Below, one piece after another: positions 33,847 to 40,863 of a stretch of 64,000 nt of DNA. The DNA lies in contig UQHZ01000004.1 in the NCBI GenBank assembly GCA_900541055.1, positions 1 through 64,000 of the forward strand. The letters run 5' to 3'. This DNA is from an uncultured Collinsella sp. (lineage in GTDB: Bacteria; Actinomycetota; Coriobacteriia; Coriobacteriales; Coriobacteriaceae). A program made the translations under genes and the position numbers. The notes under the pieces are model-generated. The model was not told the DNA's origin. It searched no databases and saw only the letters and a list, made by a program, of their open reading frames with translations. Positions within the stretch are counted from its first letter, which is position 1. Each line of letters starts with the position of its first letter.

Positions 33847-34974
33847 ATGACGACTTCTTATAAAACGATGGCGGTAAAGATCGGTTCGTCCACGGTGGTG
33901 GGCGCCGATGGCAAGGTCAACCGCGCCTTTATCGGCGGACTTGCCGATCAAGCCGCAGCGCTGCGCAAGCTCGGCTGGCGTCTGGTCGTGGTGAGCTCGG
34001 GCGCTATCGCCTGTGGCTATCCCGTGTTGGGCTTCGACCGCAAGCCGGTCGGCGACCTTCCGAGCCTGCAGGCCTGCGCCTCGGCTGGTCAGTGCATCAT
34101 CTCGTCGGCCTACGACGAGGAGTTCCATGCGCGCGACCTGCTCACCTCGCTCGTGCTGCTCACGCGTCACGACACGGCGCGTCGCACGTCCTACCTGCAC
34201 GCGCGCGACGCCCTGCTGCGTCTGGTGGAGCTGGGCGTGGTGCCGGTCGTCAACGAGAACGACACCGTTACCGTCGACGAGATCAAGTTTGGCGACAACG
34301 ACACGCTGGCGGCGCTCGTGAGCTGCCTGGTTTCCGCCGACCTGTGCGTGACGCTGTCCGACATCGACGGCCTCTACACCGCCAATCCGCACGAGGATCC
34401 GACGGCCGAGTTTGTCCCGGTCGTGCATAAGATCGATGCCAAGATCATTGCCTCGGCGGGTGATTCTTCGACCTCGGTGGGTACGGGCGGCATGATCACC
34501 AAGATTCGCGCGAGCCGCATCCTGATGACGGCGGGCATTCAGAGCGTAATTTGCTCGGGCGAGGAGCCCGATGCCCTCGTGCGTCTCGCCCGCGGCGAGA
34601 GCGTGGGAACCCTGTTCGATCCGCCGGCGGAGCGCCTGGACATCGCACCCCGCAAACTGTGGATCGCGCTGGGCGACAAGGCCCACGGCTCGGTGACGGT
34701 TGATGACGGTGCTGCGAAGGCGCTGGTCAGCCGTGGCTCTTCCCTGCTTGCGGTGGGTATTCGCGAGGTCGATGGCCAGTTTGCCGAGGGCGATGTGCTC
34801 GATGTGTGCGATCCGAGCGGTATGGTCGTCGCCCGCGGTATCGCCGAGGCCGATTCGGACGTGCTGGAACTTGCTGCCGGTCGCCGCCAAGACCAGATTG
34901 CCAGCAACCGCCTGCTGGCAGACCTGGCCGAGAAGCCCGCGATCCACCGAGATAATTTGATCGTCTTCGCCTAA
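33847..34974 (+). CDS. proB: glutamate 5-kinase
   Basis: A 375-aa amino-acid kinase with a C-terminal PUA domain, catalysing the first step of proline synthesis. Motifs: VKIGSSTVVG (ATP), VSSGAIACG, VVPVVNENDTVTVDEIKFGDND and GTGGMITKI. The PUA part starts near residue 278 (WIALGDKAHGSVTVDDGA). proA is not adjacent, although the two usually form an operon. A pair of structured repeat elements follows the stop codon. Confidence 0.93.
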   Translation: MTTSYKTMAVKIGSSTVVGADGKVNRAFIGGLADQAAALRKLGWRLVVVSSGAIACGYPVLGFDRKPVGDLPSLQACASAGQCIISSAYDEEFHARDLLTSLVLLTRHDTARRTSYLHARDALLRLVELGVVPVVNENDTVTVDEIKFGDNDTLAALVSCLVSADLCVTLSDIDGLYTANPHEDPTAEFVPVVHKIDAKIIASAGDSSTSVGTGGMITKIRASRILMTAGIQSVICSGEEPDALVRLARGESVGTLFDPPAERLDIAPRKLWIALGDKAHGSVTVDDGAAKALVSRGSSLLAVGIREVDGQFAEGDVLDVCDPSGMVVARGIAEADSDVLELAAGRRQDQIASNRLLADLAEKPAIHRDNLIVFA

Positions 34975-34977
34975 CGG

Positions 34978-35057
34978 GTCGACGCTGCGCGCCGCCCAGA
35001 GCGACAATTTGTCATTCAAAAGGCGAGGCATGACCATCAGGTCTATGCCTAACCAAT
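34978..35057. repeat. structured dispersed element, copy B
   Basis: GACGCTGCGCGCCGCCCAGAGCGAC, then TTTGTCATTCAA, then a hairpin (AGGCAT..GACC/GGTC..ATGCCT, 35026-35050). It is tandem to copy C. Confidence 0.6.
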
Positions 35058-35170
35058 TGACGCTGCAAACGCCCCTAAGCGGCAATCTGACGTTCAATCG
35101 TCGGGCATGACCAAAAGGTCAATGCCCTCCTCTTTCACGTCACCTTGCTCGCTCTGGGTCGTTTTCGCTG
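35058..35170. repeat. structured dispersed element, copy C
   Basis: TTGACGCTGCAAACGCCCCTAAGC, then CTGACGTTCAATCG, hairpin GGGCAT..GACC/GGTC..ATGCCC (35103-35127), then CTCCTCTTTCACG as in copy A. Confidence 0.6.
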
Positions 35171-35217
35171 GCGTATGCTCAACCTGCGGCGCAATGTCAG
35201 AAACCAAGCCGAAAACA

Positions 35218-35250
35218 AAGGCCGAAGCCCCAAAGGACTTCGGCCTTCTT
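35218..35250. terminator. bidirectional terminator
   Basis: AAGGCCGAAG/CTTCGGCCTT with T-rich 3' side; it ends at the stop codon of the minus-strand toxin gene. Confidence 0.75.
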
Positions 35251-35594
35251 CATCTCAGGGTTCCGTCGTATTCAACCATGGCAGGTTGTATTGACATACG
35301 CTCCGCGGCCGTCTTATAGACCTCGAAACGGTCGCGCCGCCCTATTGCCACAATCTCGGCAATCTCTACTGTTCCGTCCTCCCGAATTCGAAAAACCATC
35401 CGGAGCCCCGCGTTTCGCCATTTAATCTTTTTGCAGCCGGCGAGCTCACCGTGAAGCGGCGTTCCGATTTCATCAGCACGTGTTTTTAATTTTTCCACTG
35501 CTACGCGGACAAGCCTTCGCTGAGAACCATCAAGTTTTTGATATTCCTTCTCGACATCTCGATTCAAAAAGCCAACGACAAAATGCCCACTCAT
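35250..35594 (-). CDS. RelE/ParE-superfamily toxin
   Basis: A 114-aa toxin-like protein: RDVEKEYQKLDGSQRRLV helix, PLHGELAGCKKIKWRNAGLRMVFRI (the conserved strand with central Arg) and VEIAEIVAIGRRDRFEVYKTA (C-terminal strand/helix) match the RelE fold. It is preceded by, and overlaps by 4 bp, an antitoxin gene, the standard type II arrangement. Whether it cleaves mRNA at the ribosome, like RelE, or attacks gyrase, like ParE, cannot be told from sequence. Confidence 0.87.
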   Translation of the reverse strand: MSGHFVVGFLNRDVEKEYQKLDGSQRRLVRVAVEKLKTRADEIGTPLHGELAGCKKIKWRNAGLRMVFRIREDGTVEIAEIVAIGRRDRFEVYKTAAERMSIQPAMVEYDGTLR

Positions 35595-35941
35595 TCGAAA
35601 AGGTCCTCGTCGGAAATCGCATCGGGATCCATCGACTCAAACTCTGCGAACTCCTCGGCAGTTAAGGCGTCCTCAAACGGAATGAACTCGTGCGGACCAT
35701 TTTTGATTCGGTCCGCCGCAATGCGGTCAATCTCAAGTTCGCGCAGATAGCGCAGCGCACCGTACATTTCCTCATAGGCAGCATAGTCGATAATCACGGT
35801 ATCGATATCATTATGATCAGCAATGAACTGAGGCGCGCGTTTTGCGCGTTTACGAATGGCGGATAAGGACTTGCTTGCTTCGGTAGCAGAAACAACCTGG
35901 TCTTTTGTAAACACCGGTTTTTCCAGAACGAGTGGGGACAT
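35591..35941 (-). CDS. Phd/YefM-like antitoxin
   Basis: A 116-aa antitoxin. The N-terminal half (VVSATEASKSLSAIRKRAKRAPQFI) resembles the Phd/YefM DNA-binding fold, and the acidic C-terminus (FEDALTAEEFAEFESMDPDAISDEDL) probably wraps the toxin. The ATG at 35941 is used rather than the one four codons upstream, since it gives the shorter form starting MSPLVLEK; both are possible. It overlaps the toxin start by 4 bp and is preceded by a palindromic operator. Confidence 0.85.
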   Translation of the reverse strand: MSPLVLEKPVFTKDQVVSATEASKSLSAIRKRAKRAPQFIADHNDIDTVIIDYAAYEEMYGALRYLRELEIDRIAADRIKNGPHEFIPFEDALTAEEFAEFESMDPDAISDEDLFE

Positions 35942-35960
35942 TTTGACCTCCAAAAAAAAT

Positions 35961-36006
35961 AATCTGGATTATATTTCAAAGTATACTTCAAAATATAATC
36001 CAGATT
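35961..36006. promoter_or_regulatory. operator of the toxin-antitoxin operon
   Basis: AATCTGGATTATATTT (35961-35976) and its exact complement (35991-36006) flank a 14-bp spacer that contains the palindrome AAGTATACTT. The 46-bp dyad sits about 20 bp before the antitoxin start and fits conditional-cooperativity autoregulation. Confidence 0.8.
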
Positions 36007-36027
36007 TTTATTCAAAAGTAAAAAGCC

Positions 36028-37041
36028 TTATCGATTCTCGATACTACCGATGTTTTTGAGCTCGATGGAAATGAGGCCGTTGGGCTCGTTGACGAACTCA
36101 ATGTACTCGGAGTTCGAACCCATCTCGGCCGGGAAGCTGATCTCGATACCCGTGTCGGTACGGATCTTATGATTGCGCACCGCCGCGCGTTCGACCTGCT
36201 TGCGCTCCACGGGCACACACTCAGGCACCTTCTCCTCGGTCAGTGCCGCGCGCACGCTCTCCTTGATGACCGGCTCGTCCTCAAAGACCTCGTCGACGAT
36301 ATCCCAAGGCGGCAGCTCCTCGTCATCCTCGACCTTCTCGGCCACAGCGGCCTTAACCTTTGCGAGCGCCACGGCCGTGTTGGCACCGTGCTCCCCGGCG
36401 ACTTCCTCGACCACACGCGTCACGGTGTCGATGACCTCCTTGCCCGATACGCCCGTGTCGCACTGCAGCAGGCCATCGGGGATAAGCATACGGTCCTCGC
36501 CGGCAATCTTGCGTTTCTTGTCCACATAGCCGATCTCCATGGTGCTCGCGCGCACGATGGCATAGCTCGGCACCTTTTGCGAGGGGTTCGGCAGAATGGC
36601 GTAGTGGCGCGCGATGTCGTTGCGCACCTCCCCTTCCTCGCGGCCCACTTCGTGCATAAAGGCCTGCTTGGAGCCCAGCAGCATCACGGCAAACCAGCGG
36701 GCATCCTCATCGTCGTCAAAATCAGCCACGAGCACGTCGGTGGACTCAGCTTTCTCGGCCTTGGTGAGTTCGGAAGAGATGAACTCCGCAATCTGCTGCG
36801 ACAGGTCCACGAACTCACGCTCACCAAAGAAATAGCTCTTGAGCTCGCCGCCGAATGCGGAGTTCTCGGCAAACGTGGCACGCTTGTTATCGGCCGAAGT
36901 GCGCGCGCGACGCAGATGTGTGGTCACGAAGTTGCGGACAGTACGGCTTTCGATATCCAACTCGCGCTGGCTCATGACGTTGACGGCAGAGTCAAAGTCC
37001 AGGATATGCAGAATCGCGTGATTGATTTTCATATACGGCAT
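36028..37041 (-). CDS. nucleoid-associated protein, NdpA/YejK family
   Basis: A 337-aa homologue of the 37-kDa nucleoid-associated protein family. The N-terminus IHNAILHILDFDS-like segment (KINHAILHILDFDSAVNV), the DVLVADFDDDEDARWFAVMLLGSKQAFMHEV core and YAIVRASTMEIGYVDKKRKI are family features. NdpA proteins bind DNA and co-purify with the nucleoid; the function is unclear. It is separated from the toxin-antitoxin promoter by only 21 bp at its 3' end. The start at 37041 has a weak ribosome site; GGAATGCC precedes it. Confidence 0.88.
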   Translation of the reverse strand: MPYMKINHAILHILDFDSAVNVMSQRELDIESRTVRNFVTTHLRRARTSADNKRATFAENSAFGGELKSYFFGEREFVDLSQQIAEFISSELTKAEKAESTDVLVADFDDDEDARWFAVMLLGSKQAFMHEVGREEGEVRNDIARHYAILPNPSQKVPSYAIVRASTMEIGYVDKKRKIAGEDRMLIPDGLLQCDTGVSGKEVIDTVTRVVEEVAGEHGANTAVALAKVKAAVAEKVEDDEELPPWDIVDEVFEDEPVIKESVRAALTEEKVPECVPVERKQVERAAVRNHKIRTDTGIEISFPAEMGSNSEYIEFVNEPNGLISIELKNIGSIENR

Positions 37042-37106
37042 TCCGTTCTAGATCGATTTCGGCACGAATCAGTATAGCGGTCGAGCCCGCCCCAGGCGCT
37101 TCGAAG

Positions 37107-37140
37107 ATTGGTGCATCGGGGACAGGTTGCTTGCACCAAT
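37107..37140. repeat. GGGGACAGG-family palindrome, copy 6 (divergent)
   Basis: ATTGGTGCA/TGCACCAAT arms around TCGGGGACAGGTTGCT. The arm differs from copies 1-5 but the GGGGACAGG core is kept. It is immediately downstream of the DUF2974 gene. Confidence 0.7.
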
Positions 37141-37142
37141 GG

Positions 37143-38303
37143 TTAGCGCAGGAGCTCGGACTGCCAAGCCTCGAGCTGTTCTGCCAAACTCTTACCGGCA
37201 GCGGGCACGTCGATCTGGGGTCGTTTGGGCAGCAGCGCACACTTAAGAATCGCAACGATGGTCTGCGAGACAAAGCGTCGTGTATCCTCGTCAAAGCCTT
37301 GCGCAGCCTGGAGCATCACGGGCAGGCTCTCGCGCAGATTCCCAGCGATATCCGCAAACCGCTCAGCACCCGTAGCCTCAAACACGGAGAACAACGCATC
37401 TACAAAACGCTCGCGTTCGCTAGGCGACACTGCAAGCAGCATCTCACGAATGGAACCATCAACGTATCGAGCACCGGCAGACAGGCGCTCACAGTACACG
37501 AAGTCGTGACCATCAACCACCCAGCTAAAGGGATTGTGCTGCAGCAGGCTGAACTCGGTGCTCTCAACGATGGCATAGTCCTCCTGTGTCTCGAACATCA
37601 TGCCAAAGATCGACGACCGAGGTAGCGTCTTGTCGATTCGACCGGAAAGATCGGCAAAGGCGTCGCCGTTCAGAAACTCCTCGACGAAGCCCGGGCCATC
37701 ATGGGAATACGCCCGTTCGATTCGTTCACGGGCAACATCGGAGCACATCGCTGCACCGTACACCGCAAGGTTTCCACCCTTGGAATGACCCCCGCACAAA
37801 AGCGGCCCGTCAATCGCATCCGCCGCCTCGTCCACATAACGCGCCGCGGATTCCTGGGCCGGCACAGGACACCGGAACGCCATGTTAAAATCCTCTTTCC
37901 AGCCCACAATCGTGCTGTCGGTCCCCCGGAAGGAAAGATAGCTAAACCCCGCCGGAAACCGGAACGTCATGGCTGCAAACTGCTCCGTCGCCACCATATC
38001 GCTCACAGCACGATAGCCGCAAACGTGCACGCCACGGTAGCGAGGACTTGCTGCCACGGCCTCCAACAAGGCCCTGCTCCCCTCCGGGTCCCACAAGTCG
38101 TCAATCATGTCCCGGTAGCACTCGGCACGCAGCAGCTCGCGTACGTCTAGGCCCTGCCAGTTCGTCAGCTCCGCCATATCACCCGGCAAACGCAAATAGG
38201 ACAACCACGCAAAGACGAGGCTATCCACCGCGCAGAACGGCCGCTCCTCAAACGGATCAAACGCCGTCTGGGCATAGGTCAAAAAATTAGTCGAATCCGA
38301 CAT
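37143..38303 (-). CDS. DUF2974 (Mbeg1-like) alpha/beta hydrolase
   Basis: A 386-aa lipase-like protein of the DUF2974 family. The nucleophile elbow GGHSKGGNLAVYGA carries the catalytic Ser; SFRGTD contributes the oxyanion region, and HDGPGF and DGHDFVY probably hold the Asp and His. No signal peptide or membrane helix, so it is cytosolic. Substrate unknown, perhaps acyl esters. It is flanked on both sides by GGGG(A/T)CAGG palindromes (37107 and 38319), which could have been involved in its movement or simply mark transcript ends. Confidence 0.85.
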   Translation of the reverse strand: MSDSTNFLTYAQTAFDPFEERPFCAVDSLVFAWLSYLRLPGDMAELTNWQGLDVRELLRAECYRDMIDDLWDPEGSRALLEAVAASPRYRGVHVCGYRAVSDMVATEQFAAMTFRFPAGFSYLSFRGTDSTIVGWKEDFNMAFRCPVPAQESAARYVDEAADAIDGPLLCGGHSKGGNLAVYGAAMCSDVARERIERAYSHDGPGFVEEFLNGDAFADLSGRIDKTLPRSSIFGMMFETQEDYAIVESTEFSLLQHNPFSWVVDGHDFVYCERLSAGARYVDGSIREMLLAVSPSERERFVDALFSVFEATGAERFADIAGNLRESLPVMLQAAQGFDEDTRRFVSQTIVAILKCALLPKRPQIDVPAAGKSLAEQLEAWQSELLR

Positions 38304-38318
38304 GGCCCTCCCATCAAC

Positions 38319-38365
38319 TATGGTGCATTGGGATGGTGCATTGGGGTCAGGTTACTTTGTACCAA
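38319..38365. repeat. GGGGTCAGG-family palindrome, copy 7 (divergent)
   Basis: TGGTGCA is repeated and pairs with TGTACCA around TTGGGGTCAGGTTACTT. Related to copy 6, at the other end of the DUF2974 gene. Confidence 0.65.
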
Positions 38366-38399
38366 AAAGGCGCCCGGACCGTGTGGGCCCGGACGCCTT
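38363..38399 (-). terminator. ldh terminator
   Basis: AAGGCGTCCGG/CCGGGCGCCTT (minus-strand sense) with one mismatch, followed by TTTTTGG. Confidence 0.85.
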
Positions 38400-38430
38400 C
38401 ATTGTAGCTTTTCGCTCTGGCGAGCTTGAT

Positions 38431-39381
38431 TTAGCAGGAAAAATCGACGCTGTCGATGATGTCCTTGAGGGCCTTGGCGGAGACGGTGAGCTCATGCTGC
38501 TCGTCGTCGTTCAGCGGCACGGGGACGCGGCAGACAACGCCGTCGCGGCCAACGACGGTCGGCATGGAGATGGCAAGATCGGACAGGCCATACTCGCCCA
38601 CCATGAGCGAGGAGACAGGCAAAACGGTCTGCTCATCGCGCATAACGGCGGTGCAGATGCGCTTGACGGCCATGGCGACGCCATAGTAGGTGGCGTGCTT
38701 CTTCTCGATGATGGTGTAGGCGGAGTTCTTGACGTCCTCGGCGATGCGCTTCTCGGCAGCCTCATGCTCCAGATGGCCGTGAAGCTCGCAGAAGGTGTTC
38801 AGCGGAACGCCGGCAACCTGAGCGCTGGACCAAGCGACAAACTCGGAGTCACCGTGCTCACCCATGACGTAGGCCTGAACGTCGCGCGGATCGACCTCGA
38901 CGTGAGCGCCGAGCATCTGCTGCAGACGGCCGGTGTCGAGCACGGTGCCGGAGCCGATGACGTGACCCTCGGGCAGGCCGGACATCTTGATGGCGGCGTA
39001 GGTCAGAACATCGACCGGGTTGGAAACGATTAGCAGAATGCCGTCGAAGCCGGACTTCTTAATCTCGGGGATAATGGACTTAAAGATGTTGACGTTCTTG
39101 TTGACCAGGTCCAGGCGGGTCTCACCGGGCTTCTGGGCAGCGCCAGCGGTGACGACGATCATAGCGGCGTCGGCGACATCGGAATAATCGCCGGCGTAGA
39201 TCTTCATCGGCTCGGCAAACGTCATGCCATGTGCGATATCCAGGGCCTCACCCTCGGCACGGTTCTTGTCCACGTCGATGAGGACCATCTCGGAGAACAG
39301 ACCACTCTGCATCAGTGCGAACGCCGAAGACGAACCGACGAAACCGCAGCCGACAATAGCGACCTTCTTCTCGTTAACCAT
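38431..39381 (-). CDS. ldh: L-lactate dehydrogenase
   Basis: A 316-aa NAD-dependent L-lactate dehydrogenase. The Rossmann motif is VGCGFVGSSSA, the specificity loop has AAQKPGETRLDLV (Gln before the Lys/Pro loop supports lactate rather than malate), and the catalytic His is in GEHGDSE. It reduces pyruvate to lactate to regenerate NAD+ during fermentation. The ATG at 39381 with GGGAG upstream is used. Monocistronic with its own terminator. Confidence 0.93.
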   Translation of the reverse strand: MVNEKKVAIVGCGFVGSSSAFALMQSGLFSEMVLIDVDKNRAEGEALDIAHGMTFAEPMKIYAGDYSDVADAAMIVVTAGAAQKPGETRLDLVNKNVNIFKSIIPEIKKSGFDGILLIVSNPVDVLTYAAIKMSGLPEGHVIGSGTVLDTGRLQQMLGAHVEVDPRDVQAYVMGEHGDSEFVAWSSAQVAGVPLNTFCELHGHLEHEAAEKRIAEDVKNSAYTIIEKKHATYYGVAMAVKRICTAVMRDEQTVLPVSSLMVGEYGLSDLAISMPTVVGRDGVVCRVPVPLNDDEQHELTVSAKALKDIIDSVDFSC

Positions 39382-39402
39382 TAGAAACTCCCATCTCTCT
39401 CC

Positions 39403-39436
39403 ACAAACAAACCGCCCGGGAACGACCCGAGCGGCT
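39403..39436 (-). terminator. hairpin upstream of ldh
   Basis: ACCGCCCGGG/CCCGAGCGGCT with a TTTGTTTG tail in the minus sense; it ends the aminotransferase transcript. Confidence 0.65.
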
Positions 39437-39582
39437 TGTCGTAATCCCAATACATCCAATCGGGACTTTGATTATGCTCCTATTCGCAGCCAAAAATCGA
39501 CCGTTTACCGAAATTGTTTGCAGAATTCGTAAAATAACTGCACGAAATCGGTTTCGAGCTATTGACGAGTCGAAATAGGTTT

Positions 39583-40746
39583 CTAATACAGGCCCGCCTC
39601 GCGAATGGCCTCGACAGCCAAAGCGATCTGGTCGGGCGGCAGGACCAGTGCCATACGCACGTGCCCCTCGCCCGAAGGGCCAAAGCTCGCGCCCGGCGTC
39701 ACCACAACGCCGGCCTTCTCCATAAGCTCCTCGCAAAACGCCATAGAATCGGTGCGACCACCGGGAAGCTTGGCCCACACAAACATAGAGCCATGCGCAT
39801 TGGGACGTTCCCAGCCCAGGCCCTCAAGACCGTCGCACAGGGCATCGCGGCGCTCCTGGTACTTCAGACGCTGCGCCTCGACCTCATCGCGCGGACCGTT
39901 CAGGCAGGCGATGGCAGCCTTCTGGATCGGGAAGAACATACCGAAGTCGATCTGGCCGCGCAGCTTGGCAAAGGCAGAGACCACGTCCTCGCGGCCGACC
40001 AAAAAGCCGATGCGGGCACCGGTGACGTTAAACGACTTGGAAAGCGAGAAGAACTCCACGCCCACCTCAAGCGCACCGGGATACTGCAAGAAGCTGCCGC
40101 CGGGCTCGCCGTCGAACACGATGTCGGAGTACGCGTTGTCATGAACGATGAGCAGGTCGTGCTCGCGGGCGAAAGTGATGATCTCCTCGTAGGCCTCGGG
40201 CGTGCCCACCGAGCCGACCGGGTTGGCGGGCAGCGACACGATCATATACTTGGCACGATCGGCCACCTCGGGATCGATACCCGCCACATAGGGCAGGTAA
40301 TTATGCTCGGCAACCAGCGGATAGTATTCGAGCTTGGCATCGGCGATCTTGGCACCCGCCTCGAAGACCGGGTAGCACGGATCGGGAACCAAAATAGTAT
40401 CGCCCGGATCGAGCAGGGCCAGGCCCAAATGGCCCACACCCTCCTGCGTGCCGTTGCACGACTGCACCATGGACGGCGTAATGCCGGAGACACCAAAGCG
40501 ACGCTCGTAGTAATCGCACACGGACTGCTTGAGTTCGGGCAGGTCGCGCAGGGCATACTTCCACATCTCGGGATCTTGGGCTGCCTGCGTGAGCGCCTCG
40601 ACCACGTGGTCGTACGGCTTAAAGTCGGGCGTGCCCACGCTCATGTTGTAAATGGTCTTGCCCTGAGCCTTCAGCGCGAGAAGCTTGTTGTTGAGCGAGG
40701 CGAAGACCTCCGCGCCAAAGCGGTCGAGACGCTGCGATGCCTGCAT
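39583..40746 (-). CDS. class I/II pyridoxal-phosphate aminotransferase
   Basis: A 387-aa fold-type I aminotransferase. The PLP-binding Lys is in SLSKSFNVTGARIGF, and NGTQEGVGHLGLALLDPGD, PDPCYPVF, SLPANPVG and HDNAYSDIVFD are the cofactor and substrate segments. It most resembles the group containing LL-diaminopimelate and alanine/aspartate-type aminotransferases; the substrate is not certain. The ATG at 40746 with AAAGGTGG upstream is used. It is separated from nadE by a terminator. Confidence 0.9.
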   Translation of the reverse strand: MQASQRLDRFGAEVFASLNNKLLALKAQGKTIYNMSVGTPDFKPYDHVVEALTQAAQDPEMWKYALRDLPELKQSVCDYYERRFGVSGITPSMVQSCNGTQEGVGHLGLALLDPGDTILVPDPCYPVFEAGAKIADAKLEYYPLVAEHNYLPYVAGIDPEVADRAKYMIVSLPANPVGSVGTPEAYEEIITFAREHDLLIVHDNAYSDIVFDGEPGGSFLQYPGALEVGVEFFSLSKSFNVTGARIGFLVGREDVVSAFAKLRGQIDFGMFFPIQKAAIACLNGPRDEVEAQRLKYQERRDALCDGLEGLGWERPNAHGSMFVWAKLPGGRTDSMAFCEELMEKAGVVVTPGASFGPSGEGHVRMALVLPPDQIALAVEAIREAGLY

Positions 40747-40764
40747 GGTGCCACCTTTCGATAT

Positions 40765-40794
40765 AAAAAAGCGGCGCTCCGACAAGAGCGCCGC
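40765..40794 (-). terminator. nadE terminator
   Basis: GCGGCGCTC/GAGCGCCGC hairpin followed in the minus sense by TTTTTTATAT. Confidence 0.9.
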
Positions 40795-40863
40795 GCGATA
40801 CGGGCCATCAGATTGCAAAAGTGTAACGCTTGCAACCCCCGTATTGGTTCAATTTAGCCAACC

